Source: Solimonas sp. SE-A11 (GTDB taxonomy: Bacteria > Pseudomonadota > Gammaproteobacteria > Nevskiales > Nevskiaceae). From it: a DNA stretch of 64,000 bases. Made by a program: the position numbers and the translations under genes. The stretch spans positions 372,001 through 436,000 of the forward strand of contig NZ_JAUASX010000001.1 in the NCBI RefSeq assembly GCF_030345715.1. Direction: 5' to 3'. Shown here one piece after another: positions 7,374 through 15,695 of the stretch. Every line of letters begins with the position of its first letter. The stretch's first letter is position 1. A model generated the notes under the pieces. It was given only the letters and a program-made list of their open reading frames with translations. It was not told where the DNA came from and did not search any database.

Positions 7374-8144
7374 ATGATCCAGCGATTCCTCGATACCCTC
7401 AGCCGCCTGCAGCAGCGCCACGCCCTGCTGCTGTTCCTGGCGCTGGGCGCCGTGCTGTTCGCCGCGGACTTCCTGAAGCAGCACGAGGCGCCGCTGTCGC
7501 CCCCAGCCGTGGCCGCCGAAGGGCAGAGCGCCGAGCAGTGGCTGGAAGACGAGGTGCTCTATCGCGAGGCGCTGGCGCGCGGCCTGGAAGAGGGTGACCT
7601 GATCGTGCGCCGCCGCCTGGTGCAGAAGATGCGCCTGCTGCTGGAGACCGGCGTGGACGTCGCCGAGCCCACGCCGGCGCAACTGCACGAATGGATCGAC
7701 CAGCACGCTGGCCGCTATGGCGGCCTCGAGCGCCTGAGCTTCGACCACGTTTTCCTGTCGCGCGGCTTGCGTGATGCCCACATGGCGGCGGACGCGGCGC
7801 GGCTGGCGGCGTTGCTGCAGCAGCCGGGCGCCGACCTCGCCTCGTTGAGCGACCCGCACCCCGGCGGTACGCAGGTGGTAAGCCTGGGCCCGCGTGAGAT
7901 CGTCAGCCTGTTCGGCATGCCCTTCGTGGCGCAGCTTGCCGAGCTACCGCAGGAGAGCTGGCAGGGTCCGCTGCCCTCGGCTACCGGCCTGCACTTCGTG
8001 CGCATCCATGAGCGTCGCGTCGGTCGGCCCGACTACGCCGCCGTGCGCGAGCGCGCACAGCGCGACTACCTGCTGGAGCACCGCCGCGAGCAGACCCGCC
8101 TGGCCCTGGCCCAGCTCAAGGCCCGCTACGGCTTGGAGCCCTGA
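7374..8144 (+). CDS. Membrane-anchored PpiC-type peptidyl-prolyl isomerase
   Basis: This 256-aa protein has one N-terminal membrane helix (ALLLFLALGAVLFAADFL, about residues 16-33) and a periplasmic helical plus parvulin-like region. The latter includes LSFDHVFLSRGL, GGTQVVSLGPREIVSLFG and GPLPSATGLHFVRIHER, the order seen in PpiC rotamase domains. The ATG at 7374 is chosen for GGAGG nine bases upstream. The stop shares its last base with the ATG of the HupE/UreJ gene, so the genes are translationally coupled. It probably assists folding of an exported partner, possibly the downstream lipoprotein (inference). Confidence 0.82.
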   Translation: MIQRFLDTLSRLQQRHALLLFLALGAVLFAADFLKQHEAPLSPPAVAAEGQSAEQWLEDEVLYREALARGLEEGDLIVRRRLVQKMRLLLETGVDVAEPTPAQLHEWIDQHAGRYGGLERLSFDHVFLSRGLRDAHMAADAARLAALLQQPGADLASLSDPHPGGTQVVSLGPREIVSLFGMPFVAQLAELPQESWQGPLPSATGLHFVRIHERRVGRPDYAAVRERAQRDYLLEHRREQTRLALAQLKARYGLEP

Positions 8145-9115
8145 TGCGCGCGCTGCTCGCCGCCCTGGTCCTGCTGCTCGCCGCGCCCTCCGCCTGGGCG
8201 CATGCGATGAGCAGCGCGCAATGGCGCGTGACGCAGGCCGACGCCTGGACCTGGGATAGCCGTCTACGCCTGCCTGAAGACTTCGAGGGCAACCTGCTGT
8301 CGCTGGAGCCGCATTGGCCGGCGAGCTGCACGCAGCTGGGCGAGACCCGCAGCCAGCCCGCCGACGAGGGCGTGGTGCTGCATTGGCGCCTGCGCTGCCC
8401 GCAGGGTCTCGACGGCACCCTGGGCCTGGCCGGCTTCACCGTGCAGTTGCCGGATGCCGTGCTGCTGGTGCAGCCGCTGCAGGGCGAGGGACGGTACAGC
8501 GTGCTGTCCGCCGCGCGCCCGGAATGGCACGCCGATGCGCACGTCGACATGCCGCCGGTGGCGCACTACTTCGTGCTGGGCGTGGATCACATCCTGCTCG
8601 GCATCGACCACTTGCTGTTCGTGGTCGGCCTGTTCGCGCTGTGGCGCCGCAGCGGTCGCGGGCTCGGCACCCTGGTCGGCACGCTCACCGCCTTCACGCT
8701 GGCGCATTCGATCACGCTGGCCGGCGCCATGCTGCGCGGCTGGCAGCTGCCCTCCGGCGCCGTGGAGGCCTGTATCGCCGCGTCGATCCTGCTGCTGGCG
8801 GTGGAGCTGGCCACCGGAGCCCGGGGCCTGGCGCAGCGCCGGCCCGCCTCGGTGGCCTTCGCCTTCGGCCTGCTGCACGGCTTCGGCTTTGCCGGCGCGC
8901 TGGCCGAGACCGGCCTGCCGGAGCAGGCCCGCGGCTGGGCGCTCGCCGCCTTCAACCTGGGCGTGGAAGCAGGGCAGTTGCTGTTCGTGCTGGGGCTGCT
9001 GGCGGTGGTGCGCCTGCTGCAGCCGCAGCGCCGCTGGGCGCCGCTGGCGCTCTGCGCCTATGGCGCCGTGTCGGCCTACTGGCTGATCGAGCGCAGTGTC
9101 GCGGTGCTGGGATGA
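8144..9115 (+). CDS. HupE/UreJ-family membrane protein
   Basis: This 323-aa protein has a signal peptide ending AWAHA, an extracytoplasmic beta-rich domain to about residue 135, then a six- to seven-helix membrane domain. It carries the His-rich motifs of the HupE/UreJ_2 family: VLGVDHILLGIDHLLFV, LAHSITLA and LLHGFGFAGAL. HupE/UreJ proteins are linked to nickel or cobalt uptake, but this long subfamily with an N-terminal exported domain is common outside hydrogenase and urease loci, and no such genes are present here. The substrate is therefore open. It overlaps the preceding gene by one base and lies within a few bases of the next. Confidence 0.8.
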   Translation: MRALLAALVLLLAAPSAWAHAMSSAQWRVTQADAWTWDSRLRLPEDFEGNLLSLEPHWPASCTQLGETRSQPADEGVVLHWRLRCPQGLDGTLGLAGFTVQLPDAVLLVQPLQGEGRYSVLSAARPEWHADAHVDMPPVAHYFVLGVDHILLGIDHLLFVVGLFALWRRSGRGLGTLVGTLTAFTLAHSITLAGAMLRGWQLPSGAVEACIAASILLLAVELATGARGLAQRRPASVAFAFGLLHGFGFAGALAETGLPEQARGWALAAFNLGVEAGQLLFVLGLLAVVRLLQPQRRWAPLALCAYGAVSAYWLIERSVAVLG

Positions 9116-9123
9116 GGAGAACC

Positions 9124-11403
9124 ATGAAAAGAACCATGATGCGTTACGCCGTGCCGGCCCTGGCCCTGCTGCTCGCGGCCTGCGGCCGCTCCGAGGCGCC
9201 GTCGGGGGGCAGCGAGCCGCCCACGGACAATCCGCCGGGCACCGTGCAGGGTGAGTGCGGGCCGGTGCTGCCGGGCCGCAAGCAGGCGCTGTACGGCGAC
9301 CTGCACGTGCACACCAGCTTCTCCTTCGACACCTACTTCTTCAACTCCATCAACGGCCCGCGCGAGGCCATCCGCTTCGCCAAGGGCGAGCCGGCCGGCT
9401 ACCCGGCGGGCGATACGGATCCCGACACCCCGGTCACCTTCGAGACTCTGGACCGCCCGCTGGATTTCGTCGCCATCACCGACCATGCCGAATTCCTCGG
9501 CGCCTTCGAGCTGATCTGCGAGGCAGGCGGCGCGCTGCCGGCCGGCACCAACCCGGTCTGCAACATCATCGGCAACAACATCCGCGGCAACATCCGCGCC
9601 TTCGTCGAAGGCACCACCACGCCGTTCCAGATCCTGATCCAGACGCTGCTCTCGGAGAGCCCCACCGACCGCACCGCCTGGGCGCAGGAGCGCGCCATCA
9701 CCGACGAGGAATACGTGCCCTGCAGCTTCACCACCATGCACGGCTACGAGTTCAGCTCCAACAAGCGCGGCCAGATGCTGCACCGGAACATCATCTTCCG
9801 CGGCAAGGCCGACGAGGTGCCGGACACCGTCTTCAGCTCCGTCTCGCCGACCAGCGGCATCGACGACCGCAACGTCAACGACGAGTGGATGCTGTTCGAC
9901 CACCTGAACACCGAGTGCGGCAAGGTCAAGGACTGCAAGGCGCTGACCATCCCGCACAGCGCCAACCTGTCCGACGGCCGCTTCTTCATGCCGCGCGATT
10001 TCGCTACCGGCCTGCCGCCGGGCCGCGACGGGGTCGCGCTGACGCGCGGAGACGCCGAGATTCGCCGCGGCTACGACCGCGTGTTCGAGATCTACCAGCA
10101 CAAGGGCGGCTCGGAATGCGCCGTGGGCCTGGAGGGCAACTATCTCAGCGGCGAAGAGGGCAGCTGCGACTTCGAGCTGTCCAAGAACGTCTGCGCCGGC
10201 CTCCCGGGCGACCCGCCGTCCTGCGCCAAGTACTGCACCGGCGACCCCTCGCGCGATCCCAGCTTCTGCTCGCTGACGCAGTCTCCCACCTACCTGACCA
10301 GCGTCTGCGAGACCGCGGGCGTCAACGGCGCCTCCGGCCCGGCTGCCAACTGCACCACGCCGCTGGACTACTTCCGCAACATCATGGCCGAGGGCCTGAG
10401 CCTGCGCAGCGTGCTGGGCATCAATCCCTACCGCCAGGGCATCATCGCCTCCACCGACACGCATAACGGCACGCCCGGCATGGTGCGCGAGAAGATGTAC
10501 CCCGGCCACGGCGGCGTGCTGGAAGACGAGCCCAAGGACCATCTCGGCCTCTGGGCCTGCGATAAGAAGAGCGAAGACCCCAACGACCCCGACAACTGCA
10601 CCAACCGCGTCTTCACCGATCGCGCGCGCGGCTTCGGCACCGGCGGCCTGGCCGGCGTCTGGTCCGCGGAGAACACGCGCGGCCAGGTCTGGGACGCGCT
10701 GCACCGCGGCGAGACCTTCGGCACCTCCGGCCCGCGCATGCGCATCCGCATGCAGGCCAGCTGGACGCCGCCGCCCTCCGACATCTGCGCCAGGCTGGCG
10801 CAGGGCGGCGAGAGCGTTACCGCCGCCACCGGCGCGGTGATGGGCGGCGACCTGCCGCCGAAGCCGGACGGCGCCACCGCGCCCTGGATCACCGTCTGGG
10901 CCATGCAGGATCCGGGCGGCAGTGAGCCCAGCCTGCCGCTGCAGGCCATCGACATCGTCAAGGGCACGCTGGATGCCGGCGGCGCGCCCAAGGTGCATGC
11001 CTACGACAATGTCGTGAAGACCACCCACCCGGTGGACCGTCCCGCGCCGGACTGCTCCGTCAACGCCGGCAGCCACCCCGACCAGCTCTGCGTCACCTGG
11101 CAGGATCCGGACTTCCACGGCGAGCGCGATGCCTACTGGTATGCCCGCACCCGCGAGATTCCGAGCTGCCGCTGGAGCACCCAGCTCTGCGTCAGCAAGA
11201 ACGTGGACTGCGCCGCGCTGAGTGCCGCCAACGGCGTCTTCCCGGCCGAGACCGGCTGGCAGGGCTTCGAAGGCTGCTGCCGCATGGAAGGCGGCCCCGG
11301 CACGTTCAAGGGCCGCAACATCTTCGCCACCATCGAAGAGCGCGCCTGGGCCTCCCCGGTCTGGTACGAGTCGCCCGCCGCACTGCTGATCAAGAATAAA
11401 TAA
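9124..11403 (+). CDS. DUF3604-domain lipoprotein (PHP-like fold)
   Basis: This 759-aa protein has a lipoprotein signal peptide ending LLAAC (Cys near residue 20) and a large DUF3604 domain. Metal-ligand-type motifs of a PHP-like phosphoesterase/amidohydrolase fold are visible: GDLHVHTSFS, AITDHAEFLG, TIPHSANLS and IASTDTHNGTPG. Many cysteines in the middle and C-terminal part suggest disulfides in the periplasm. The start is ATG at 9124 with GAGGAG just before it; an ATG at 9112 overlapping the previous stop is the alternative. It is the last gene of the PpiC-HupE-DUF3604 operon. Substrate unknown. Confidence 0.85.
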   Translation: MKRTMMRYAVPALALLLAACGRSEAPSGGSEPPTDNPPGTVQGECGPVLPGRKQALYGDLHVHTSFSFDTYFFNSINGPREAIRFAKGEPAGYPAGDTDPDTPVTFETLDRPLDFVAITDHAEFLGAFELICEAGGALPAGTNPVCNIIGNNIRGNIRAFVEGTTTPFQILIQTLLSESPTDRTAWAQERAITDEEYVPCSFTTMHGYEFSSNKRGQMLHRNIIFRGKADEVPDTVFSSVSPTSGIDDRNVNDEWMLFDHLNTECGKVKDCKALTIPHSANLSDGRFFMPRDFATGLPPGRDGVALTRGDAEIRRGYDRVFEIYQHKGGSECAVGLEGNYLSGEEGSCDFELSKNVCAGLPGDPPSCAKYCTGDPSRDPSFCSLTQSPTYLTSVCETAGVNGASGPAANCTTPLDYFRNIMAEGLSLRSVLGINPYRQGIIASTDTHNGTPGMVREKMYPGHGGVLEDEPKDHLGLWACDKKSEDPNDPDNCTNRVFTDRARGFGTGGLAGVWSAENTRGQVWDALHRGETFGTSGPRMRIRMQASWTPPPSDICARLAQGGESVTAATGAVMGGDLPPKPDGATAPWITVWAMQDPGGSEPSLPLQAIDIVKGTLDAGGAPKVHAYDNVVKTTHPVDRPAPDCSVNAGSHPDQLCVTWQDPDFHGERDAYWYARTREIPSCRWSTQLCVSKNVDCAALSAANGVFPAETGWQGFEGCCRMEGGPGTFKGRNIFATIEERAWASPVWYESPAALLIKNK

Positions 11404-11413
11404 CGAGGTCGCC

Positions 11414-11458
11414 GAAAGACCGTTCGCACTGAGTTTGTCGAAGTGTGAGCGGTCTTTC
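11414..11458. repeat. Dispersed palindromic repeat (core GAGnnTGTCGAA)
   Basis: Perfect outer arms GAAAGACCG/CGGTCTTTC continue through the G:U-pairing inner arms CGTTCGCACT/AGTGTGAGCG, giving a stem of about 18 bp around GAGTTTGTCGA. The same core occurs at 52330 and 53681, and inverted at 52390. It may also act as a terminator for the DUF3604 gene. Confidence 0.75.
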
Positions 11459-11501
11459 ACCACGACCCTCTCCGAGAACCTGCTGCACTCAGGAAGCACC
11501 C

Positions 11502-12359
11502 ATGATCAAGGATTTCAGGAACAAGCTCTGCGTCATCACCGGCGGCTCCAGCGGCATCGGCCTGGCCGTGGCCGAGGAACTGGCCCGCCGCGGCGCGCGC
11601 CTGCTGCTGGTGGCGCGTGGTGCCGAGCAGCTCGAGAAGGCCGCAGCCTCGCTGCGCGCGCTCGGCGCCGCCGAGGTGCAGACCATCAGCGTCGACGTCG
11701 CCAGCGACGAGGACGTGGCACGCCTGCCCGCCGCGATCCAGGCCATGGGCCCCGCCGCCGACGTCGTCATCAACAGCGCCGGCATCGTCAGCGGCGGCCT
11801 GCTGCACGAGCTGCCGATGCACGAATGGCGCCGCCTGCACGAGATCAACGTGCTCGGCGTGGTGCGCGTGCTCAACGCCGTGGTGCCCGCCATGCTCGCG
11901 CGCTCCGCGCGCGGCGAGGGTGGCGGCCACATCGTCAATATTGCCTCCGGCGCCGGCCTGGTCGGCTTCACCGGCCTGGGCGGCTATGTCGCCACCAAGG
12001 CCGCCGTGGTCGGCTTCACCGAGAGCCTGCGCAGCGAACTGGCCGCCGCCGGCATCGGCGTCACCGCCGTGTGCCCCGGCTTCGTGCAGACGCCCATCGC
12101 CTCCAAGGTGCAGCTGTTCGGCCGCATGGACACGCCGCGCACGCAGGCCTTCATCCAGAACTGGTTCAAGACCAACAACCTCCAGGCCGAGACCGTGGCC
12201 AAGCGCACGCTCGACGGTATCCGCCGCAACCGCGCCATCGTGGTCGTGGGCCGCGACGCCGTATCCGGCTACTGGACCAAGCGCGTCGCTCCCTGGCTGC
12301 TGGATCGCTTCCTGCGCCAATCGGCCCGGCCGCTGACGGCGAAGAAGAAGGCTGCTTAA
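11502..12359 (+). CDS. Short-chain dehydrogenase/reductase
   Basis: A classical SDR of 285 aa. It has the Rossmann motif TGGSSGIG at 13-20, NSAG at 91-94 in place of NNAG, catalytic Ser149, and Tyr162/Lys166 in YVATK. The C-terminal extension GYWTKRVAPWLLDRFL is amphipathic and may contact the membrane, as in SDRs acting on lipids or sterols. The start is ATG at 11502 with AGGAAG before it. The neighbouring MBL gene lies 55 bp downstream on the same strand. Substrate unknown. Confidence 0.88.
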   Translation: MIKDFRNKLCVITGGSSGIGLAVAEELARRGARLLLVARGAEQLEKAAASLRALGAAEVQTISVDVASDEDVARLPAAIQAMGPAADVVINSAGIVSGGLLHELPMHEWRRLHEINVLGVVRVLNAVVPAMLARSARGEGGGHIVNIASGAGLVGFTGLGGYVATKAAVVGFTESLRSELAAAGIGVTAVCPGFVQTPIASKVQLFGRMDTPRTQAFIQNWFKTNNLQAETVAKRTLDGIRRNRAIVVVGRDAVSGYWTKRVAPWLLDRFLRQSARPLTAKKKAA

Positions 12360-12414
12360 CAAAGAACCCTCTCCCGCTCGTGGGAGAACAGGCAACACTG
12401 TTGGAGTTCATGCG

Positions 12415-13476
12415 GTGAAAAAACTTCTCCTCGCCTTTGTCGCGCTGCTCGTCATCGCCTTCGTCGCCTTCCAGGTCCCCGCCGTGCAGGACCGCCTGGT
12501 TGGCGCCGTCATGAAGCGCAACATGGACAACCGTGATCGCCAGGCCCTGTTCGCAGACGACGCCATGCGCCTGCTGGTCTGCGGCAGCTCCTCGCCGTTT
12601 CCGTCGGAAGATCGCGCGCGCCCCTGCCTCGCCGTGATCGCGGGCGGCAAGTTCTACGTGGTGGACACCGGCTCCGGCTCCTGGAACCGCCTGGCCCTGC
12701 TGCGCATCCCCGGCGATCGCATCGGCGCCGTGCTGCTCACGCACTTCCACTCCGACCACATCGGCGACCTCGGCGAGTTCGACATGCAGACCTGGGTTGC
12801 CGGCCGCCCCGGCCCGTTGTCGGTCTACGGCCCGGAGGGCGTGGAGAAGGTGGTGAGCGGCTTCGGCCAGGCCTATGAGCTGGACCACGGCTACCGCGTG
12901 GCGCACCACGGCGCCGAGATGCTGAAGCCCGAGTACGGCCACATGAAGCCCATCACCGCCCAGCTCGGCGACGGCCCGCAGCCCCTGTTCACCGACGGCG
13001 ACCTGCGCGTCAGCATCTTCCCGGTGTCGCATGCACCGATCCATCCCGCCGTCGGCTACCGCTTCGACTATAAGGGCCGCTCCATCGTCATCAGCGGCGA
13101 CACCACCAAGGATGCGCGCGTCGTCGCCGCATCCAAGGGCGTGGATCTGCTGGCGCACGAGGCCCAGAACCAGGAGATGGTCGCGCGCCTGGCCGCCACC
13201 GCCGAGTCGCTGGACCGCCCGCGCCTGCGCAAGGTCTTCCACGACATTCCCGACTACCACACCAGCCCGGTCGAAGCCGCCGAGGTCGCCAACGAGGCCG
13301 GCGCCAAGCTGCTGCTGATGTACCACCTGACCCCGCCGCCGCCCAAGGCCCTGGAGCGCCGCTTCCTCGCCGGCGTCAGCGACATCCGCCCCAAGGGCGT
13401 CGCCCTGGCCCGCGACGGCATGCTGGTGGAACTGCCGCTGGCCGGCGGCGAGCCGGTGGTGACGCAGCTGCGCTGA
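12415..13476 (+). CDS. Membrane-anchored MBL-fold (RNase Z-like) hydrolase
   Basis: This 353-aa protein has an N-terminal membrane helix (LLLAFVALLVIAFVAFQV) and a metallo-beta-lactamase domain. Zinc motif HFHSDHIGD lies at 110-118, with later ligands in PVSHAPIHPA, ISGDTT and the final YHLTPPPP region. The layout resembles the RNase Z/arylsulfatase-like branch, but the membrane anchor argues for a periplasmic hydrolase rather than tRNA processing. The start codon is GTG at 12415: GGAG lies 8 nt before it, and the nearby ATG is out of frame and runs straight into a stop. Confidence 0.83.
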   Translation: MKKLLLAFVALLVIAFVAFQVPAVQDRLVGAVMKRNMDNRDRQALFADDAMRLLVCGSSSPFPSEDRARPCLAVIAGGKFYVVDTGSGSWNRLALLRIPGDRIGAVLLTHFHSDHIGDLGEFDMQTWVAGRPGPLSVYGPEGVEKVVSGFGQAYELDHGYRVAHHGAEMLKPEYGHMKPITAQLGDGPQPLFTDGDLRVSIFPVSHAPIHPAVGYRFDYKGRSIVISGDTTKDARVVAASKGVDLLAHEAQNQEMVARLAATAESLDRPRLRKVFHDIPDYHTSPVEAAEVANEAGAKLLLMYHLTPPPPKALERRFLAGVSDIRPKGVALARDGMLVELPLAGGEPVVTQLR

Positions 13477-13491
13477 TTCGCTGTGCCTTGC

Positions 13492-13629
13492 CCCTCTCCC
13501 CTTGCGGGAGAGGGTGAGCTGTCGCGCTTTGGCGATGACTCGATGTCATCGCCTGCGATGGATCACGGGCGGCCATGGAGGGCCGCCCAGGGGCTGGATG
13601 GGCGAGCAGAAGTCCCGCCATGGATGGCG
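13492..13629. repeat. Composite palindromic intergenic repeat, copy 1
   Basis: Four stem-loops in a row: CCCTCTCCC/GGGAGAGGG (13492-13514), GGCGATGAC/GTCATCGCC (13531-13553), GGGCGGCC/GGCCGCCC (13567-13588) and CGCCATGGATGGCG (13616-13629). The unit recurs at 30796-30932, and a shorter form at 26979-27078, always between genes. Confidence 0.8.
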
Positions 13630-13717
13630 TCACCGGAGTTGCACTCCTGCCCTAAAAGCGCACCGCCCCGCTTTCTGAAAGAATCCGCGCGATGACTGCC
13701 TTCCCACGTCTCCCGCG

Positions 13718-14779
13718 ATGAGTCTTGACCGCTACACCGACGACACCCTGGCCACGCTGTTCCAGCCCCTCGCCGATGGCCTGCTGGACTGGCCGGCCGA
13801 AGGCGGCGCCCTGTTCCTGCGCGCCCAGGACGGCCTCGCCCTGCGCCAGGCACCGCGTCCCGGCCTGGTCTGCGAGCAGGAGTTCAAGCCCGCCGCCGAT
13901 GCCCTGGGGCAAGCCGGCCTGCCCACCGTCGAGCTCGAATCGCTGGACCCGTCGCGCCGCTATCCGCTGGTGCTGCTGCTGCCGCCGCGCCAGCGCCAGG
14001 AAGCGCGCGGGCTGTTCGCCCAGGCCGTGGCCCGCTGCGCTCCCGGTGGCCGCGTGCTGGCCTGCATGCGCAACGACGAGGGCGCCCGCACCGGCGAGGA
14101 CGACCTGGCTCGGCTGGCCGGCGGCGTCAGCAACCGCTCCAAGCGCAAGTGCCGCGTCTTCTGGACCGCCCCGCTGCAAGGCCCCGCCGACACCGTGCTG
14201 GCCGAAGAGTGGGCGAGCCTCGACGCACCACGCCCGATCCTCGAGGGCCGCTTCACCAGCCGCCCCGGTGTCTTCGCCTGGGACCGGATCGACGCCGCCT
14301 CCGCCCTGCTCGCCGCCAACCTGCCCGCCGATCTCTCTGGCCACGCCGCCGATCTCGGCGCCGGCTACGGTTACCTCAGCGCCGAGCTGCTGGCGCGCTG
14401 CCCGCAGATCACCGCGCTAGACCTGTATGAAGCGCAATCACGCGCGCTGGCCATGGCCAGGCTCAACCTGCAGTCCGCGCGCGTGCCGGTGGAGTTCTCC
14501 TGGCATGACGTCACCATCGGCCTGCCGCGCCGCTACGACAGCATCGTCAGCAACCCGCCCTTCCACGCCCAGGGCGGCGAAGAGCGCCCCGACATCGGCC
14601 GCAGCTTCATCGCCGTGGCCGCGCAGTCGTTGAACCCCGGTGGCCGCTTCTGGATGGTGGCCAACCGTCACCTGCCCTACGAGCGGGCGCTGGACGAGCA
14701 CTTCGGCGAGATCCGCAGCGTCGCCCAGGCCGGCGGCTTCAAGGTCGTGGAGGCCCGCAAGCCGAGGCATCGGTCATGA
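13718..14779 (+). CDS. rsmC: 16S rRNA m2G1207 methyltransferase RsmC
   Basis: This 353-aa class I SAM methyltransferase has the RsmC duplicated layout: a degenerate N-terminal methyltransferase-like domain (about 1-165) and an active C-terminal one. SAM motif DLGAGYG lies at 212-218 and the catalytic/base-flipping motif NPPFH at 279-283. The late segment FWMVANRHLPYE is typical of RsmC/RlmG. RsmC modifies G1207 in the assembled 30S subunit. RlmG (23S) is the main alternative, but length and sequence favour RsmC. The stop overlaps the rsuA start (ATGA). Confidence 0.85.
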   Translation: MSLDRYTDDTLATLFQPLADGLLDWPAEGGALFLRAQDGLALRQAPRPGLVCEQEFKPAADALGQAGLPTVELESLDPSRRYPLVLLLPPRQRQEARGLFAQAVARCAPGGRVLACMRNDEGARTGEDDLARLAGGVSNRSKRKCRVFWTAPLQGPADTVLAEEWASLDAPRPILEGRFTSRPGVFAWDRIDAASALLAANLPADLSGHAADLGAGYGYLSAELLARCPQITALDLYEAQSRALAMARLNLQSARVPVEFSWHDVTIGLPRRYDSIVSNPPFHAQGGEERPDIGRSFIAVAAQSLNPGGRFWMVANRHLPYERALDEHFGEIRSVAQAGGFKVVEARKPRHRS

Positions 14780-15477
14780 GGCTGGTGCGCCTGATCGCCA
14801 ACCTCGGCTACGGCAGCCGCAAGGACGTCACCGCTCTGTTCCGCCAGGGCCGCATCACCGATGAGGCAGGCGAGGTCCTGTACGCCGACGACAAGGTCGA
14901 GCACGCCGCCATCCGCATCGACGGCGAGCCGCTGGACCCGCCCGCCGGCCTGACGCTGATGCTGCACAAGCCCACCGGCTATACCTGCTCCACCAAGGAT
15001 CGCGGGCAACTGATCTACGAGCTGTTGCCGCCGCGCTTCCGCGAGCGCTCGCCGCTGCTGTCGACGGTGGGCCGGCTGGACCGCGACACCAGCGGCCTGC
15101 TGCTGATGACCGACGACGGCGCCCTGCTGCACCGCATCGTCTCCCCCAAGGCCGGCCTCCACAAGATCTACGAAGCCACTCTGGCCCAGGACCTGCGCGG
15201 TGACGAGGCCGTCATCTTCGCCAGCGGCGAGCTGATGCTGGAATCGGAACAGACCCCCCTGGCCCCCGCCCAGATGGAAACCCTGGGCCCGCGCCACGCG
15301 CGCCTCACGCTGACCGAAGGCCGCTACCACCAGGTGCGCCGCATGTTCGCCGCGGTGGGCAACCACGTGAACAGCCTGCACCGCCCCAGCATCGGCGGCC
15401 TCTCCCTGCAGGACCTCCCCAGCGGCCAATGGCGCCAGTTGGGCCCCGAGCACCTGGAGACGCTGTTCGGGCGCTGA
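14776..15477 (+). CDS. rsuA: 16S rRNA pseudouridine516 synthase RsuA
   Basis: This 233-aa protein has an N-terminal S4 RNA-binding region (about 1-50, LIANLGYGSRKDV) and an RsuA/RluB/E/F-type catalytic domain. The catalytic Asp102 lies in GRLDRDTSG, and the late motif GRYHQVRRMFAAVGNHV is present. RsuA makes pseudouridine 516 of 16S rRNA. It starts inside the rsmC stop (4-nt overlap), so two 16S modification enzymes are made together. Confidence 0.87.
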   Translation: MRLVRLIANLGYGSRKDVTALFRQGRITDEAGEVLYADDKVEHAAIRIDGEPLDPPAGLTLMLHKPTGYTCSTKDRGQLIYELLPPRFRERSPLLSTVGRLDRDTSGLLLMTDDGALLHRIVSPKAGLHKIYEATLAQDLRGDEAVIFASGELMLESEQTPLAPAQMETLGPRHARLTLTEGRYHQVRRMFAAVGNHVNSLHRPSIGGLSLQDLPSGQWRQLGPEHLETLFGR

Positions 15478-15511
15478 GTCAGCAGCACTTGCGAGGGGCA
15501 ACAAACCATCT

Positions 15512-15534
15512 CCCTCTCCCCTTGAGGGAGAGGG
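15512..15534. repeat. CCCTCTCCC/GGGAGAGGG hairpin after rsuA
   Basis: Nine-bp arms with a 5-nt loop lie 35 bp after the rsuA stop codon. It matches the first module of the composite repeat at 13492 but stands alone. It could act as a terminator, although no T-run follows. Confidence 0.55.
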
Positions 15535-15695
15535 GCTGGGGAGAGGGGGCACCATCAGTTCCTGCCGCCACCCCATTCCCTCAACCCACCTCAATCTGTA
15601 AATGGCCGTATCAACCTGAGACCCCCGCCACAACTTCCCGCCCCTTGCCCGCCTAGAATCCCCACACCTCCAACACCCGCGCGGCGCCTCGACAC

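Noticed and set aside
8144-9115. Hydrogenase or urease accessory locus
   Set aside because: Only the HupE/UreJ-type membrane protein is present; no hyp, hup or ure genes are in the window.
9076-11499. Minus-strand frame of 807 codons
   Set aside because: Antisense shadow of the DUF3604 lipoprotein, which has clear motifs and a lipobox.
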